Source of the DNA: Oscillospiraceae bacterium
GTDB lineage: Bacteria; Bacillota; Clostridia; Oscillospirales; Ruminococcaceae
Length of the DNA: 64,000 nt
NCBI GenBank assembly: GCA_017848115.1
Contig: JAGAKZ010000030.1
Span: forward strand, 1 to 64,000
Direction of reading: 5' to 3'
Part shown: in pieces, positions 43,875 through 51,394 of the stretch
Layout of the letters: each line of letters opens with the position of its first letter
Position numbering within the stretch: position 1 is the first letter of the stretch
Made by a program: the position numbers and the translations under genes
Notes under the pieces: model-generated
Databases searched by the model: none
The model's input: the letters and a program-made list of their open reading frames with translations, nothing else
What the model was told of the DNA's origin: nothing

Positions 43875-44675
43875 TTATCCTGCCTCCTTTTCTATGTTGT
43901 TTATAATGTCACAAAGGTATCTGTAGCTTTCGTAAAGCTGGGAAATATCATTAAAATTTTGTCTGTACAGTTCCAATATAACAGAGCCGTCAAATCCTTT
44001 TTTGGATAAGATTTTCAGAAACCCTTCTATATCAAAGTTTCCCTTTGAAAGTAGCATACAGTCACGTTCGGCATTGTGGTCGCTCATATGGACGTGTACT
44101 ATCCTGTCGCCAAGCTGTGACGCTATTTCAAAAGGGTCTTCATGAGAGCGTACTGCCTGTTTTACGTCGAGGACAAAGTTTGCGTACTTTCCAAGGTATG
44201 AGGACATATTTTTCATAAATTCAAGACTGTTGCTCTGACAGCGTTCCACATTTTCCTGAGCGGCTATGACTCCAAATTCTTCTGCGGTCATGGCGAGTCG
44301 TCCGAAACGCTCAAAATACAGTTCTTCAGGTGCAGGGTGGATTCGCTTGTTTCCATGGAAAACAAGAATCTTTGCACCGAATTTGTTCATGGTTTCAAAG
44401 TAATATTTGTAATAGTCTATTATATCATCTACACGACGCTCATATGATGAAAAAAACATCATAGGTTCAGACGGGCATGTAAAAGGGTGGACTGCACTGC
44501 ATGATACATTATTGTTATTAAGAATATTTTTAAGAAGGTCTGTAAATTCCGTCTGTAATTCACTGTGTGTATTTATAAATATTTCTGTATTTTTTATTCC
44601 TGTCTTTGCTAACTGTGATAAAGCATTTTCCAATAATTCGGGATAAAGACAAGCGGTTGACACTCCGGCTTTCAT
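43875..44675 (-). CDS. TIM-barrel sugar isomerase/epimerase-like protein
   Basis: A 266-residue protein of the xylose-isomerase-like/AP endonuclease 2 superfamily. Metal-site candidates are HPFTCP, ILVFHGNKR, ENVERCQSN, FVLDVKQAVRS, HVHMSDHN and the C-terminal VILELYRQN. It may isomerise a sugar or sugar acid; the substrate is unknown. The frame is open to 44732, but GGAGGTG just upstream favours ATG 44675 (MKAGVSTACLYPEL). It is adjacent to nrdR and the zeta-like kinase on the same strand. Confidence 0.75.
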   Translation of the reverse strand: MKAGVSTACLYPELLENALSQLAKTGIKNTEIFINTHSELQTEFTDLLKNILNNNNVSCSAVHPFTCPSEPMMFFSSYERRVDDIIDYYKYYFETMNKFGAKILVFHGNKRIHPAPEELYFERFGRLAMTAEEFGVIAAQENVERCQSNSLEFMKNMSSYLGKYANFVLDVKQAVRSHEDPFEIASQLGDRIVHVHMSDHNAERDCMLLSKGNFDIEGFLKILSKKGFDGSVILELYRQNFNDISQLYESYRYLCDIINNIEKEAG

Positions 44676-44695
44676 ATGTTTTTCACCTCCGGATT

Positions 44696-45253
44696 TTACT
44701 GAGTAAATGATTTTTGTAATTCTGTAAGCCATTGAGGAGAAGGACCTTTGGTTATGATAGATCCGTTTCTGTATTCTGCCTTTTCTACAAATCCGTTTTC
44801 GTTATCAAAAAAACGTGCCTCGTTACAGTACGGAAGGATTCGTTTTAAGTCTTCAAAACGTTTGTCAAATCTTCTCTCAACATCACTGCTAGGAATATTG
44901 TGACCACCTTTTTCAACACGATTTCTGATACGTTTTATACTTTCTTCACAACTGTTTACTCCGATATAGTACAGGCGGATATAGTATCCCAGTTCACGTG
45001 CTTTTTGTATTGTTTTTAATGTTCTTATTCCTGAAAGAGTTGTTTCCTGTGTGAAATTAATGCCTGATTTAAGACATTCTTCAATACGTAAAACAGCTTT
45101 TTTTCCACCTTTTATTTTATCACCGCCGAGTTCAGCTGTTAATTTATCAGTGTCAATGATAATGCCAAGATCTGTACTTTCAGCTGATAAAACTCCTGAA
45201 AGACTGCTTTTTCCTACTCCGTTGACTCCGCCGATTATGGTGTAGATCTTCAT
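44696..45253 (-). CDS. Zeta-toxin-like P-loop kinase
   Basis: The 185-residue P-loop protein has Walker A GGVNGVGKSS near the N-terminus, then IIIDTDKLTAELGG and NFTQETTLSGIRTL. This resembles zeta-toxin/UDP-sugar kinase-like proteins, a family that also includes non-toxic kinases. No antitoxin (epsilon-like) gene is adjacent, so it may be a housekeeping-type orphan. The AAAAGGTGAT site favours ATG 45253 rather than the in-frame GTG at 45262. It precedes the TIM-barrel gene by 20 bases. Confidence 0.75.
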   Translation of the reverse strand: MKIYTIIGGVNGVGKSSLSGVLSAESTDLGIIIDTDKLTAELGGDKIKGGKKAVLRIEECLKSGINFTQETTLSGIRTLKTIQKARELGYYIRLYYIGVNSCEESIKRIRNRVEKGGHNIPSSDVERRFDKRFEDLKRILPYCNEARFFDNENGFVEKAEYRNGSIITKGPSPQWLTELQKSFTQ

Positions 45254-45394
45254 TTGTATCACCTTTTATACATTGTTTTTATTCAAAACTATAATCTATA
45301 ATAATATTAACATATGATACAGTTTTTTTCAAGAGAAAAGTAAAACCACATTGAAAAACAGCTGATTTTTTATATAGTGGTTATACTAAAATTC

Positions 45395-45423
45395 TTGACA
45401 GTAAAAAGTCTTATGGTTATAAT
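45395..45423 (+). promoter_or_regulatory. Consensus sigma-A promoter of the two-component system
   Basis: TTGACA (45395-45400), 17-base spacer, TATAAT (45418-45423). The best promoter in the window. Confidence 0.8.
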
Positions 45424-45473
45424 GTTGTTATATAACGATTTATTTTTGGCTGTCATGAGGTGGAAAGAGGATA

Positions 45474-46157
45474 ATGAGCAAAATACTTATAGTTGAAGAT
45501 GACAAAGAAATAAATAAGCTTCTCGCTGACTTTTTACATGGCAATGGTTATGAAACTGTTTGTGCGGATGAAGGGAAAAAAGCGACATTGCTTCTTAAAA
45601 AACAGGATTTCAGTCTTGTCATTATGGATCTGATGCTTCCCTACAAGAGCGGTGAGCAACTTATAAAGGAGTTTCGTGAATATTCGCAGATACCTGTAAT
45701 AGTTCTGTCTGCAAAATCAATGATGGAAACACGTCTTGCGGTTTTAAGACTTGGTGCTGATGATTATATCTTAAAACCTTTTGACTTAAATGAAGTACTT
45801 GTCAGAATAGAGGTCGTACTCAGAAGAAGCGGTACGGATAAACAGTTGTCAGACGGAGTGCTTTCCTGCGGTGAGCTTTGTCTTAACACTGCGGAAAATA
45901 CGGTTACCTACAGGCAAAAACAAATAGCTCTTACAGCTAAGGAATTTATGTTGCTTAAACTGTTTATGGAATATCCGCAGAAGGTTTATTCAAAAGCCAA
46001 TCTTTACGAATCTGTGTGGAATGATACTTATTATTATGAGGACAACACTATAAACGTTCATGTCAGCAATCTCAGAAACAAGCTGAAAAAGGCTACAGAA
46101 AATGATTATATAGAAACAGTCTGGGGTATAGGATATCGTCTGAAAGGGGAGCTGTAA
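45474..46157 (+). CDS. OmpR-family response regulator
   Basis: A 227-residue DNA-binding regulator. The receiver domain (1-115) has DD at 9-10 (VEDDKEI), the phosphorylated Asp in VIMDLMLPYKSG (about residue 51), the Thr/Ser in VLSAKS and Lys in ILKPF. The winged-helix domain (about 130-227) ends ETVWGIGYRLKG. It is 1 base overlapped (TAATG) with the histidine kinase gene. It probably responds to envelope signals, as VanR/SaeR-like regulators do. The target genes are unknown. Confidence 0.92.
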   Translation: MSKILIVEDDKEINKLLADFLHGNGYETVCADEGKKATLLLKKQDFSLVIMDLMLPYKSGEQLIKEFREYSQIPVIVLSAKSMMETRLAVLRLGADDYILKPFDLNEVLVRIEVVLRRSGTDKQLSDGVLSCGELCLNTAENTVTYRQKQIALTAKEFMLLKLFMEYPQKVYSKANLYESVWNDTYYYEDNTINVHVSNLRNKLKKATENDYIETVWGIGYRLKGEL

Positions 46158-47059
46158 TGGTTATAGTTTGCATAATTTTTGCAGTTTTCTGTTTGATTTT
46201 GATTTTCTGTAATATCAGGCTGAAAAATGAAATGCGTAAGGTGAAAAAAGAACTCGAACGTACCCGTGATATGCAGTATAACAGGCAGTTGACAGTTTCA
46301 TTTTCAGACAGGACATTTGCAGAATTGGTATCAGAAATAAACAGAAACCTTGACTATCAGAAAAAGCTGAAGTTACAGTCAGAATATGCGCAGAGAAGTC
46401 TTAAACAGTCAGTTTCCGATATTGCTCACGATTTGCGTACACCGCTTACTGTTATAAAAGGAAATCTGCAGATGCTTGAAAACGAGAGTATGCTATCGGA
46501 AAGAGGCAAAGGATACCTTCATGTATGTATAGAAAAATCTGATTTTATGAAAAAGATGGCAGATGATTTTTTTGAACTTTCCGTACTTGAAAGTGACAGC
46601 AATGAAATACCCCTGTCAAAAGTAAATTTAACAGGGGTACTTATGCAGTTTATTGCTGATAACGAGGCAGTAATACGAAACTGCTCCCTTGTTCCCGAAG
46701 TGATATTTCCCGAAAAAACTGTATTTATATCGGCAGATGAGCAACTCCTTATGCGTATGCTAAACAATCTTTTGAGCAATATCATAAAGTATGCTGAAAA
46801 TGAGTTTTCCGTAAGTCTTGAAAACTTCGAAGACAAGGTGCATCTGACATTTTCAAACCCTGTCAGAGCGGAGAATATTGATATAGATCATATCTTTGAC
46901 AGGACATATCGCAGTGACAAATCCCGAAGCGGTAACGGTGTAGGTCTTGGACTTTATATCGTGAAAATTCTGGCACAAAAGCAGAAGGCAGAGGTCAGGG
47001 CAGAGGTTGATAACGATATACTTAAAATAATAGTAATATTCAGTATGATCAATCGGTAA
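46157..47059 (+). CDS. Membrane histidine kinase
   Basis: The 300-residue kinase paired with the response regulator above. One N-terminal TM segment (about 2-17), no large sensor domain, HisKA with DIAHDLRTPLTVIKGN (His about 91) and HATPase with N-box NNLLSNIIKYAEN and G-box GNGVGLGLYIVK. It has the small 'intramembrane-sensing' layout: very little outside the membrane, so it likely senses via the bilayer or a partner protein. The terminator at 47048-47086 overlaps its stop. Confidence 0.9.
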   Translation: MVIVCIIFAVFCLILIFCNIRLKNEMRKVKKELERTRDMQYNRQLTVSFSDRTFAELVSEINRNLDYQKKLKLQSEYAQRSLKQSVSDIAHDLRTPLTVIKGNLQMLENESMLSERGKGYLHVCIEKSDFMKKMADDFFELSVLESDSNEIPLSKVNLTGVLMQFIADNEAVIRNCSLVPEVIFPEKTVFISADEQLLMRMLNNLLSNIIKYAENEFSVSLENFEDKVHLTFSNPVRAENIDIDHIFDRTYRSDKSRSGNGVGLGLYIVKILAQKQKAEVRAEVDNDILKIIVIFSMINR

Positions 47060-47086
47060 GTTTGTTTTGCCGGTTGATTTTTTGTT
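47048..47086 (+). terminator. Terminator overlapping the histidine kinase stop codon
   Basis: ATCAATCGG, loop, CCGGTTGAT followed by TTTTTGTTTTT. Confidence 0.75.
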
Positions 47087-47092
47087 TTTACA

Positions 47093-49411
47093 CTATTCTT
47101 CCGGAGTAACGACCGCTTTGTCTTCGATGATAAATTCCCTGCACTCATCATCAAAAAACGTGGAAAATGAAAAATCACAGTTTACAAAGCAGTTGTGTGA
47201 TTTTTCATAATTGCGGATATTAAATACCCAGCAGTTTCTGAACACACAAGGATACATACCATCAGCACTGAATTTTACGTCTTCGGGAAAATAAATCGGC
47301 AGACTCATTTCACTGAAATCAGCACCACATATTATTTCTCCTCTTGAAGCCTTCATAGTCAGCATTATATTTTCAGCCATATGAACTGACATAAAATTTC
47401 GTGAAAAATCAAGTATGTCATCAAGGAAAGTCCGATGATATTCAAAGTTCTCACAATATCTGTTTTTATAATCTCCGGTTATTTCACCGAGCATTCTGAA
47501 AAAGTCATTATCATTGTACTTTGCCCAGATATGTTCAAGATTATGACTGAATATCATTTCTTTTTTTTCTTCATTAAATCCATATCCATATGATATATCA
47601 ACAGCACTGAAAATATTAATTATATGTCTTGCAGCAAAATAATCCTTGAAGAATTGGTGTGTAAAATGAAGTATATGAGGCTGACCGGGCGTCGGTTTCA
47701 TGAGGCAGATATTTTCTGTTATGTATTCAACTATATCAAATCGTTCTCTGCTTTTTAAGAGATTTTTCTTTCTGAATTTTCTGACTGCTGTAAAATTCTG
47801 ATATATGTTTTCGTTAAGGACAAATGTTTCAAATGCTTTATTTGCGGCCTCTGATAGTTCAAAACGACTTATTTCGAAGAAATATCCATCATTCATTTCT
47901 TTTGCTGCAAACGGCAGAACGAACTGAACAACAAAACGCATCAGTTCATTTCCGTTTCTGTCATTATCAAAGTTGTTTATATATGAATCAATAAGTTCGC
48001 CGCCTGTTGAAATATTGTTTTCGTTGTCTTTATTTTTCAGAAAGATATTTAAAAACAGTGGTATTCCAAGAATATCTGAAAGTTTACCGTTTGTCTGGTC
48101 AGATTTATCACAGCGGTGAAGTATTTCAGATATTTTTTTGTCTGAAACAGGACAGAGCATTACTTTTTTAAAGTTTTTGAAAATCTTATAGGACGGAACA
48201 GTTCGTCCTGATATAATGATTTTTACATTTTTCCATTGGCTGCAGATATTGCTGATTTCATTTGAAAATATGTCTTGATAATCCGGTTGCATTTCATTGA
48301 TGCCATCGAGCAGAAGTACATATTTTTTTTTATTATTTTCAGGTGGCGTTTTAAGAAGTTTGAGAAGTAGTGAAAGGTTTTTCATTACATTTTCTGCTCC
48401 TTCACAATTACTGCATAGTTCAAAAGACGGATATTCGTCCTGATATATGTATCGTAGCAATATTCTTATTAATATACGACAGTTTATATTGTCATAGGCA
48501 GCTATTGTTTCTTCACGGTATCTGTAGAGCGGAAAATAAAAGCAAATGTTTTCTTTGAGTAACTGCGAATTCCGTAGAAGTGTTGTTGTTTTGCCTATTC
48601 CTCCTGTTCCGTAGAGAAATATGTTTTCTTCGCCAGAAAGGTCAGTTATCTGTTTGTTTTCGCATACCATGTCATTTTCAAAAAAAATTTCAGGAGAGAT
48701 CTCTTCATTTTCCATACGACATATGTTTTCCGAATTTTTTTGAAGAAGTTTTGCGATGTTTATTTCATATTCCAAAATAAAACTGTCTTCATCTTCATAT
48801 TTTACGGATTCAAAAGTGACTTTTGACGGCATATCAAGGAGGCGGTGCCTTTTTGTATCGTCCTGCCGTGTGCATTTGTGGTAGTAATATAACATAAACA
48901 TCAGCAGTGCAGAAGTACAGATTCTTTTTATATGTACCGCACTCCCGATCAAAGATTTTTTTGAAATGTATTTTCCACCATAAAAAATTTTTTCTATGTC
49001 ATTATCATCAAGGAGTATCTTAACAAGCGTGTATGTTAGTCTGTCGATTTTGTCAGGGTCAAGGGCTTTGTCGAGGGATCTTTGTATTTCTGATACATAT
49101 ATTCTGTACTTAAAAAAATCATCAAAGCATTTTTCAAATTTTTCAAAAGAAAAAGAAGCGTCCGGATAGCCTGTTCCTGTTACGAGAAATCTTGACAGTG
49201 CTTTATCAAGTCTGTGTCTGGAATCAGGGGTTTCTGTCAGGCTTCCGAATTTTTTTAAAAGATTCAGATCCGCAGATATATCTTCTGACTCCTTGTCTAT
49301 AAGTATTTTCATAAGCATACTATATAGTTTTCCGTTTCCGACTTTTCCTTTCCCTGTTATCTTGGCATCAAAAATTGATGTAAGCAGATTCTGAACTCCG
49401 GTTTTATACAT
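47093..49411 (-). CDS. NACHT-domain STAND NTPase (putative defence protein)
   Basis: A 772-residue protein. An N-terminal helical region (about 1-250) of unknown family leads to a NACHT NTPase with Walker A GTGGIGKTT (about 268-276), Walker B KYVLLLDGINE (about 360-370) and sensor-like VKIIISGRT. A winged-helix/helical part follows, with a C-terminal domain that ends in short beta repeats (CVFRNCWVFNI, CFVNCDFSFSTFF) suggestive of pentapeptide-like or beta-helical sensing. NACHT proteins in bacteria are frequent antiphage sensors; that role is inferred here from fold and location beside an integrase and a Zorya-like operon. AAGGGG precedes ATG 49411. Confidence 0.8.
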   Translation of the reverse strand: MYKTGVQNLLTSIFDAKITGKGKVGNGKLYSMLMKILIDKESEDISADLNLLKKFGSLTETPDSRHRLDKALSRFLVTGTGYPDASFSFEKFEKCFDDFFKYRIYVSEIQRSLDKALDPDKIDRLTYTLVKILLDDNDIEKIFYGGKYISKKSLIGSAVHIKRICTSALLMFMLYYYHKCTRQDDTKRHRLLDMPSKVTFESVKYEDEDSFILEYEINIAKLLQKNSENICRMENEEISPEIFFENDMVCENKQITDLSGEENIFLYGTGGIGKTTTLLRNSQLLKENICFYFPLYRYREETIAAYDNINCRILIRILLRYIYQDEYPSFELCSNCEGAENVMKNLSLLLKLLKTPPENNKKKYVLLLDGINEMQPDYQDIFSNEISNICSQWKNVKIIISGRTVPSYKIFKNFKKVMLCPVSDKKISEILHRCDKSDQTNGKLSDILGIPLFLNIFLKNKDNENNISTGGELIDSYINNFDNDRNGNELMRFVVQFVLPFAAKEMNDGYFFEISRFELSEAANKAFETFVLNENIYQNFTAVRKFRKKNLLKSRERFDIVEYITENICLMKPTPGQPHILHFTHQFFKDYFAARHIINIFSAVDISYGYGFNEEKKEMIFSHNLEHIWAKYNDNDFFRMLGEITGDYKNRYCENFEYHRTFLDDILDFSRNFMSVHMAENIMLTMKASRGEIICGADFSEMSLPIYFPEDVKFSADGMYPCVFRNCWVFNIRNYEKSHNCFVNCDFSFSTFFDDECREFIIEDKAVVTPEE

Positions 49412-49513
49412 TTGATTTTCCCCTTTTCTGAAATTGTGACAAATATGATGTTTTGTGCGACAAACTTTACTTTAATATATGATAATATAATATTATAGAA
49501 AACATAAAAAACG

Positions 49514-49538
49514 GTCGCAAATTTCATTAATTTGCGAC
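49514..49538. repeat. Inverted repeat between NACHT and integrase genes
   Basis: GTCGCAAAT, 7-base loop, ATTTGCGAC. No T-run follows, so an operator or recombinase-binding site is likelier than a terminator. The rest of 49412-49723 is AT-rich, with one further TGCGACA at about 49458 and the direct repeat described separately. I see no gene there. Confidence 0.45.
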
Positions 49539-49676
49539 AGCTACCCAATGATTAGATTATAGCATTCTGGATATATTTTTTCAATATATTTAAGCGGTTT
49601 TCGTGTGAATATACAATAGTGTTGTTGCTTGAATATAACATTTTCACAAATAAAATGTTTTAAAGAGTTTATTTAA

Positions 49677-49691
49677 CGTCAGAAATGTGGT
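49677..49691 (+). repeat. 15-bp direct repeat, left copy (flanks integrase)
   Basis: CGTCAGAAATGTGGT, identical to 50824-50838. It is 33 bases before the integrase start. Possibly an arm-type binding site or attachment-site core. Confidence 0.6.
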
Positions 49692-49723
49692 CTTTGTTGT
49701 ATTTTCAAAGGAGTGAATAAAAA

Positions 49724-50812
49724 ATGTCGAGACGTGGAGAAAATATTTACAAAAGAAAAGATGGCAGATGGGAAGGAAGAATTCGTCTTAACAATAATTC
49801 CAAAGGAAAATCGGCTTATAAATCTGTTTACGGAAAGACTTATAAAAGCGTCAAAGAAAAATTGATTCTCATGAGGACAGACAATATCACTACTGATATA
49901 CCATCATCACGAAACGTGCGAGTTCTTTTTGAAGAGTGGTTTTCTTCGGTAAAACTTAAAGTAAAGCCCTCTACCTACAGCAATTACAGAATGAAAGCCG
50001 AAAAACATATTCTTACCGAATTTGGCGATATGCGATATGAGCAAATCGATGTAAATATGGTTCATAGATTTATAGAAAAAAAGCTTAGTTGCGGTCTTTC
50101 TGAAAAATATGTTTCTGATATAATGATCGTCTTTCGTTCCATGGCACGATACATGAATCGTGTATATGGCATGAAAAATATAATAGGTGAAGCGACTATG
50201 CCAAGAATAAGTAAAAAAGAGATCACTGTACTTAACGAAACGCAGCAAATGGTACTGCACAGATATCTTACTGAAAATATGAACAGTACATCTATTTGTA
50301 TTCTGTTAAGTTTCTATACAGGCATACGTATCGGTGAAGTATGTTGTCTTACGTGGAATGATATCGATCTTGATAAAAATATAATAAAAATAAACAAAAC
50401 AGTTCAACGTATGCAGGACATAGATCTGCTGTCTACAAAAATAATAACAGGTCCACCCAAGTCAGAGTCATCAAAGCGAACGATCCCGTTATCTCCGTTT
50501 CTTGCTGAAATTCTTGCAAAACACAGAAAATCACCAAATACTTACGTTCTTTCCGGAAACGAAAGTATTACAGAACCACGTACTCTCCAGAGACGTTTTA
50601 AAACAGTTCTGAAAAATGTCGGATTACCCGATATACATTATCACAGCTTACGCCATATGTTTGCTACTAACTGTATAAAAAAGGGCTTTGATGTGCGTAC
50701 ACTTTCAGAAATACTGGGACATTCATCAGTAGAAACAACGCTTAACAGATACGTTCACTCATCTATGTCACGTAAAATAGAATGTATGAATATGATCACA
50801 CCGGCTGTATAA
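49724..50812 (+). CDS. Tyrosine site-specific recombinase (integrase)
   Basis: A 362-residue phage/ICE-type integrase. N-terminal AP2-like DNA-binding sequence (RGENIYKRKDGRWEGRI), SAM-like core-binding domain (about 60-165), and catalytic domain with the tyrosine-recombinase residues visible: R in YTGIRIGEVC, HSLRH, LGHSSVETTLNRYVH (His and nucleophile Tyr). All catalytic residues are present, so it should be active. It is isolated: no excisionase or phage genes are adjacent. It is flanked by a 15-bp direct repeat and lies next to the NACHT gene and the Zorya-like operon. Confidence 0.92.
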   Translation: MSRRGENIYKRKDGRWEGRIRLNNNSKGKSAYKSVYGKTYKSVKEKLILMRTDNITTDIPSSRNVRVLFEEWFSSVKLKVKPSTYSNYRMKAEKHILTEFGDMRYEQIDVNMVHRFIEKKLSCGLSEKYVSDIMIVFRSMARYMNRVYGMKNIIGEATMPRISKKEITVLNETQQMVLHRYLTENMNSTSICILLSFYTGIRIGEVCCLTWNDIDLDKNIIKINKTVQRMQDIDLLSTKIITGPPKSESSKRTIPLSPFLAEILAKHRKSPNTYVLSGNESITEPRTLQRRFKTVLKNVGLPDIHYHSLRHMFATNCIKKGFDVRTLSEILGHSSVETTLNRYVHSSMSRKIECMNMITPAV

Positions 50813-50823
50813 AAAAATTAAGC

Positions 50824-50838
50824 CGTCAGAAATGTGGT
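50824..50838 (+). repeat. 15-bp direct repeat, right copy
   Basis: CGTCAGAAATGTGGT again, 11 bases after the integrase stop codon. Confidence 0.6.
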
Positions 50839-51172
50839 ATATGATATTTGGTAAAAGAAGAATTTACGTGATTTGTGTAAAATAACCGCAAATTAATGAA
50901 TTTTATGTCATGCTATTATTATACCAATAATTTATTATGATAGTATTATGATTATGAAAAAAATGTTTGAAAATTTTAAAGATTCTGATGATTTATGGGA
51001 TGAAATTTAAGAAATATGAGATATGGGATTAACAATGGGGTATTAGCAGGATTTTCGTCAGGGAATAAGTGCCGGCTAATAATATCAGTATACCAAAAAC
51101 TTGCATTGTTAAAAACTGTAACATGTGCAAGCTTTTTTATTTATATCATAATTTTTTTAGGAGGGGTTATAG
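50839..51172 (+). other. Leader region of the Zorya-like operon
   Basis: A 334-base interval without an accepted gene. It holds an 18-codon mini-frame (50954-51010, MKKMFENFKDSDDLWDEI) without a clear ribosome site, a possible stem ATTAGC...GCTAAT (about 51042-51080), and a terminator-like hairpin at 51100-51140. Together these look like a structured mRNA leader. An overlapping frame at 51016-51222 has no ribosome site and odd composition and is not called. Confidence 0.4.
51100..51140 (+). terminator. Hairpin with T-run in the leader of the Zorya-like operon
   Basis: CTTGCA-T-TGTTA-loop-TAACA-TG-TGCAAG followed by CTTTTTTATTT, 33 bases before the first gene of the operon. Could end integrase transcription or attenuate the operon. 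Confidence 0.5.
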
Positions 51173-51376
51173 ATGAATGCATCTGTAGATATCACAACGA
51201 CCAGAGTATGTGCTTTTTGTAAGTATTGGTGGGATCCGGCCTGTCAGTATATAGTTCCGCACCTGGGGAAAACATGGTTTTATAATAATGGGGTTAAGTG
51301 CAAATGTATAAAAAAAGGTGTGGAATCAGCATCGTATCATTCATGTGCGATGTTTAAGTTAAAAATAGAGTACTGA
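51173..51376 (+). CDS. Small Cys-rich protein at the head of the Zorya-like operon
   Basis: A 67-residue protein with a strong ribosome site (AGGAGGGG, 51160-51167). Cysteines lie in CAFCKYWWDPACQY, CKCIKKG and HSCAMF, a spacing compatible with a small zinc-binding domain. Two Trp and several aromatic residues suggest a compact fold. I do not recognise a family. It is 18 bases ahead of the ZorA-like gene, so it is probably part of the system, perhaps as regulator or adaptor. Confidence 0.6.
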   Translation: MNASVDITTTRVCAFCKYWWDPACQYIVPHLGKTWFYNNGVKCKCIKKGVESASYHSCAMFKLKIEY

Positions 51377-51394
51377 TAATTAAAGGGGTGTAAA

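Noticed and set aside
44696..45253. Zeta-like protein as a toxin-antitoxin system
   Set aside because: No adjacent epsilon-like or other small antitoxin gene; neighbours are nrdR and a TIM-barrel gene, so it is more likely a kinase of ordinary metabolism.
51016..51222. 68-codon frame overlapping the Cys-rich gene
   Set aside because: No ribosome site; it runs across the terminator-like hairpin and overlaps a frame with a strong ribosome site.
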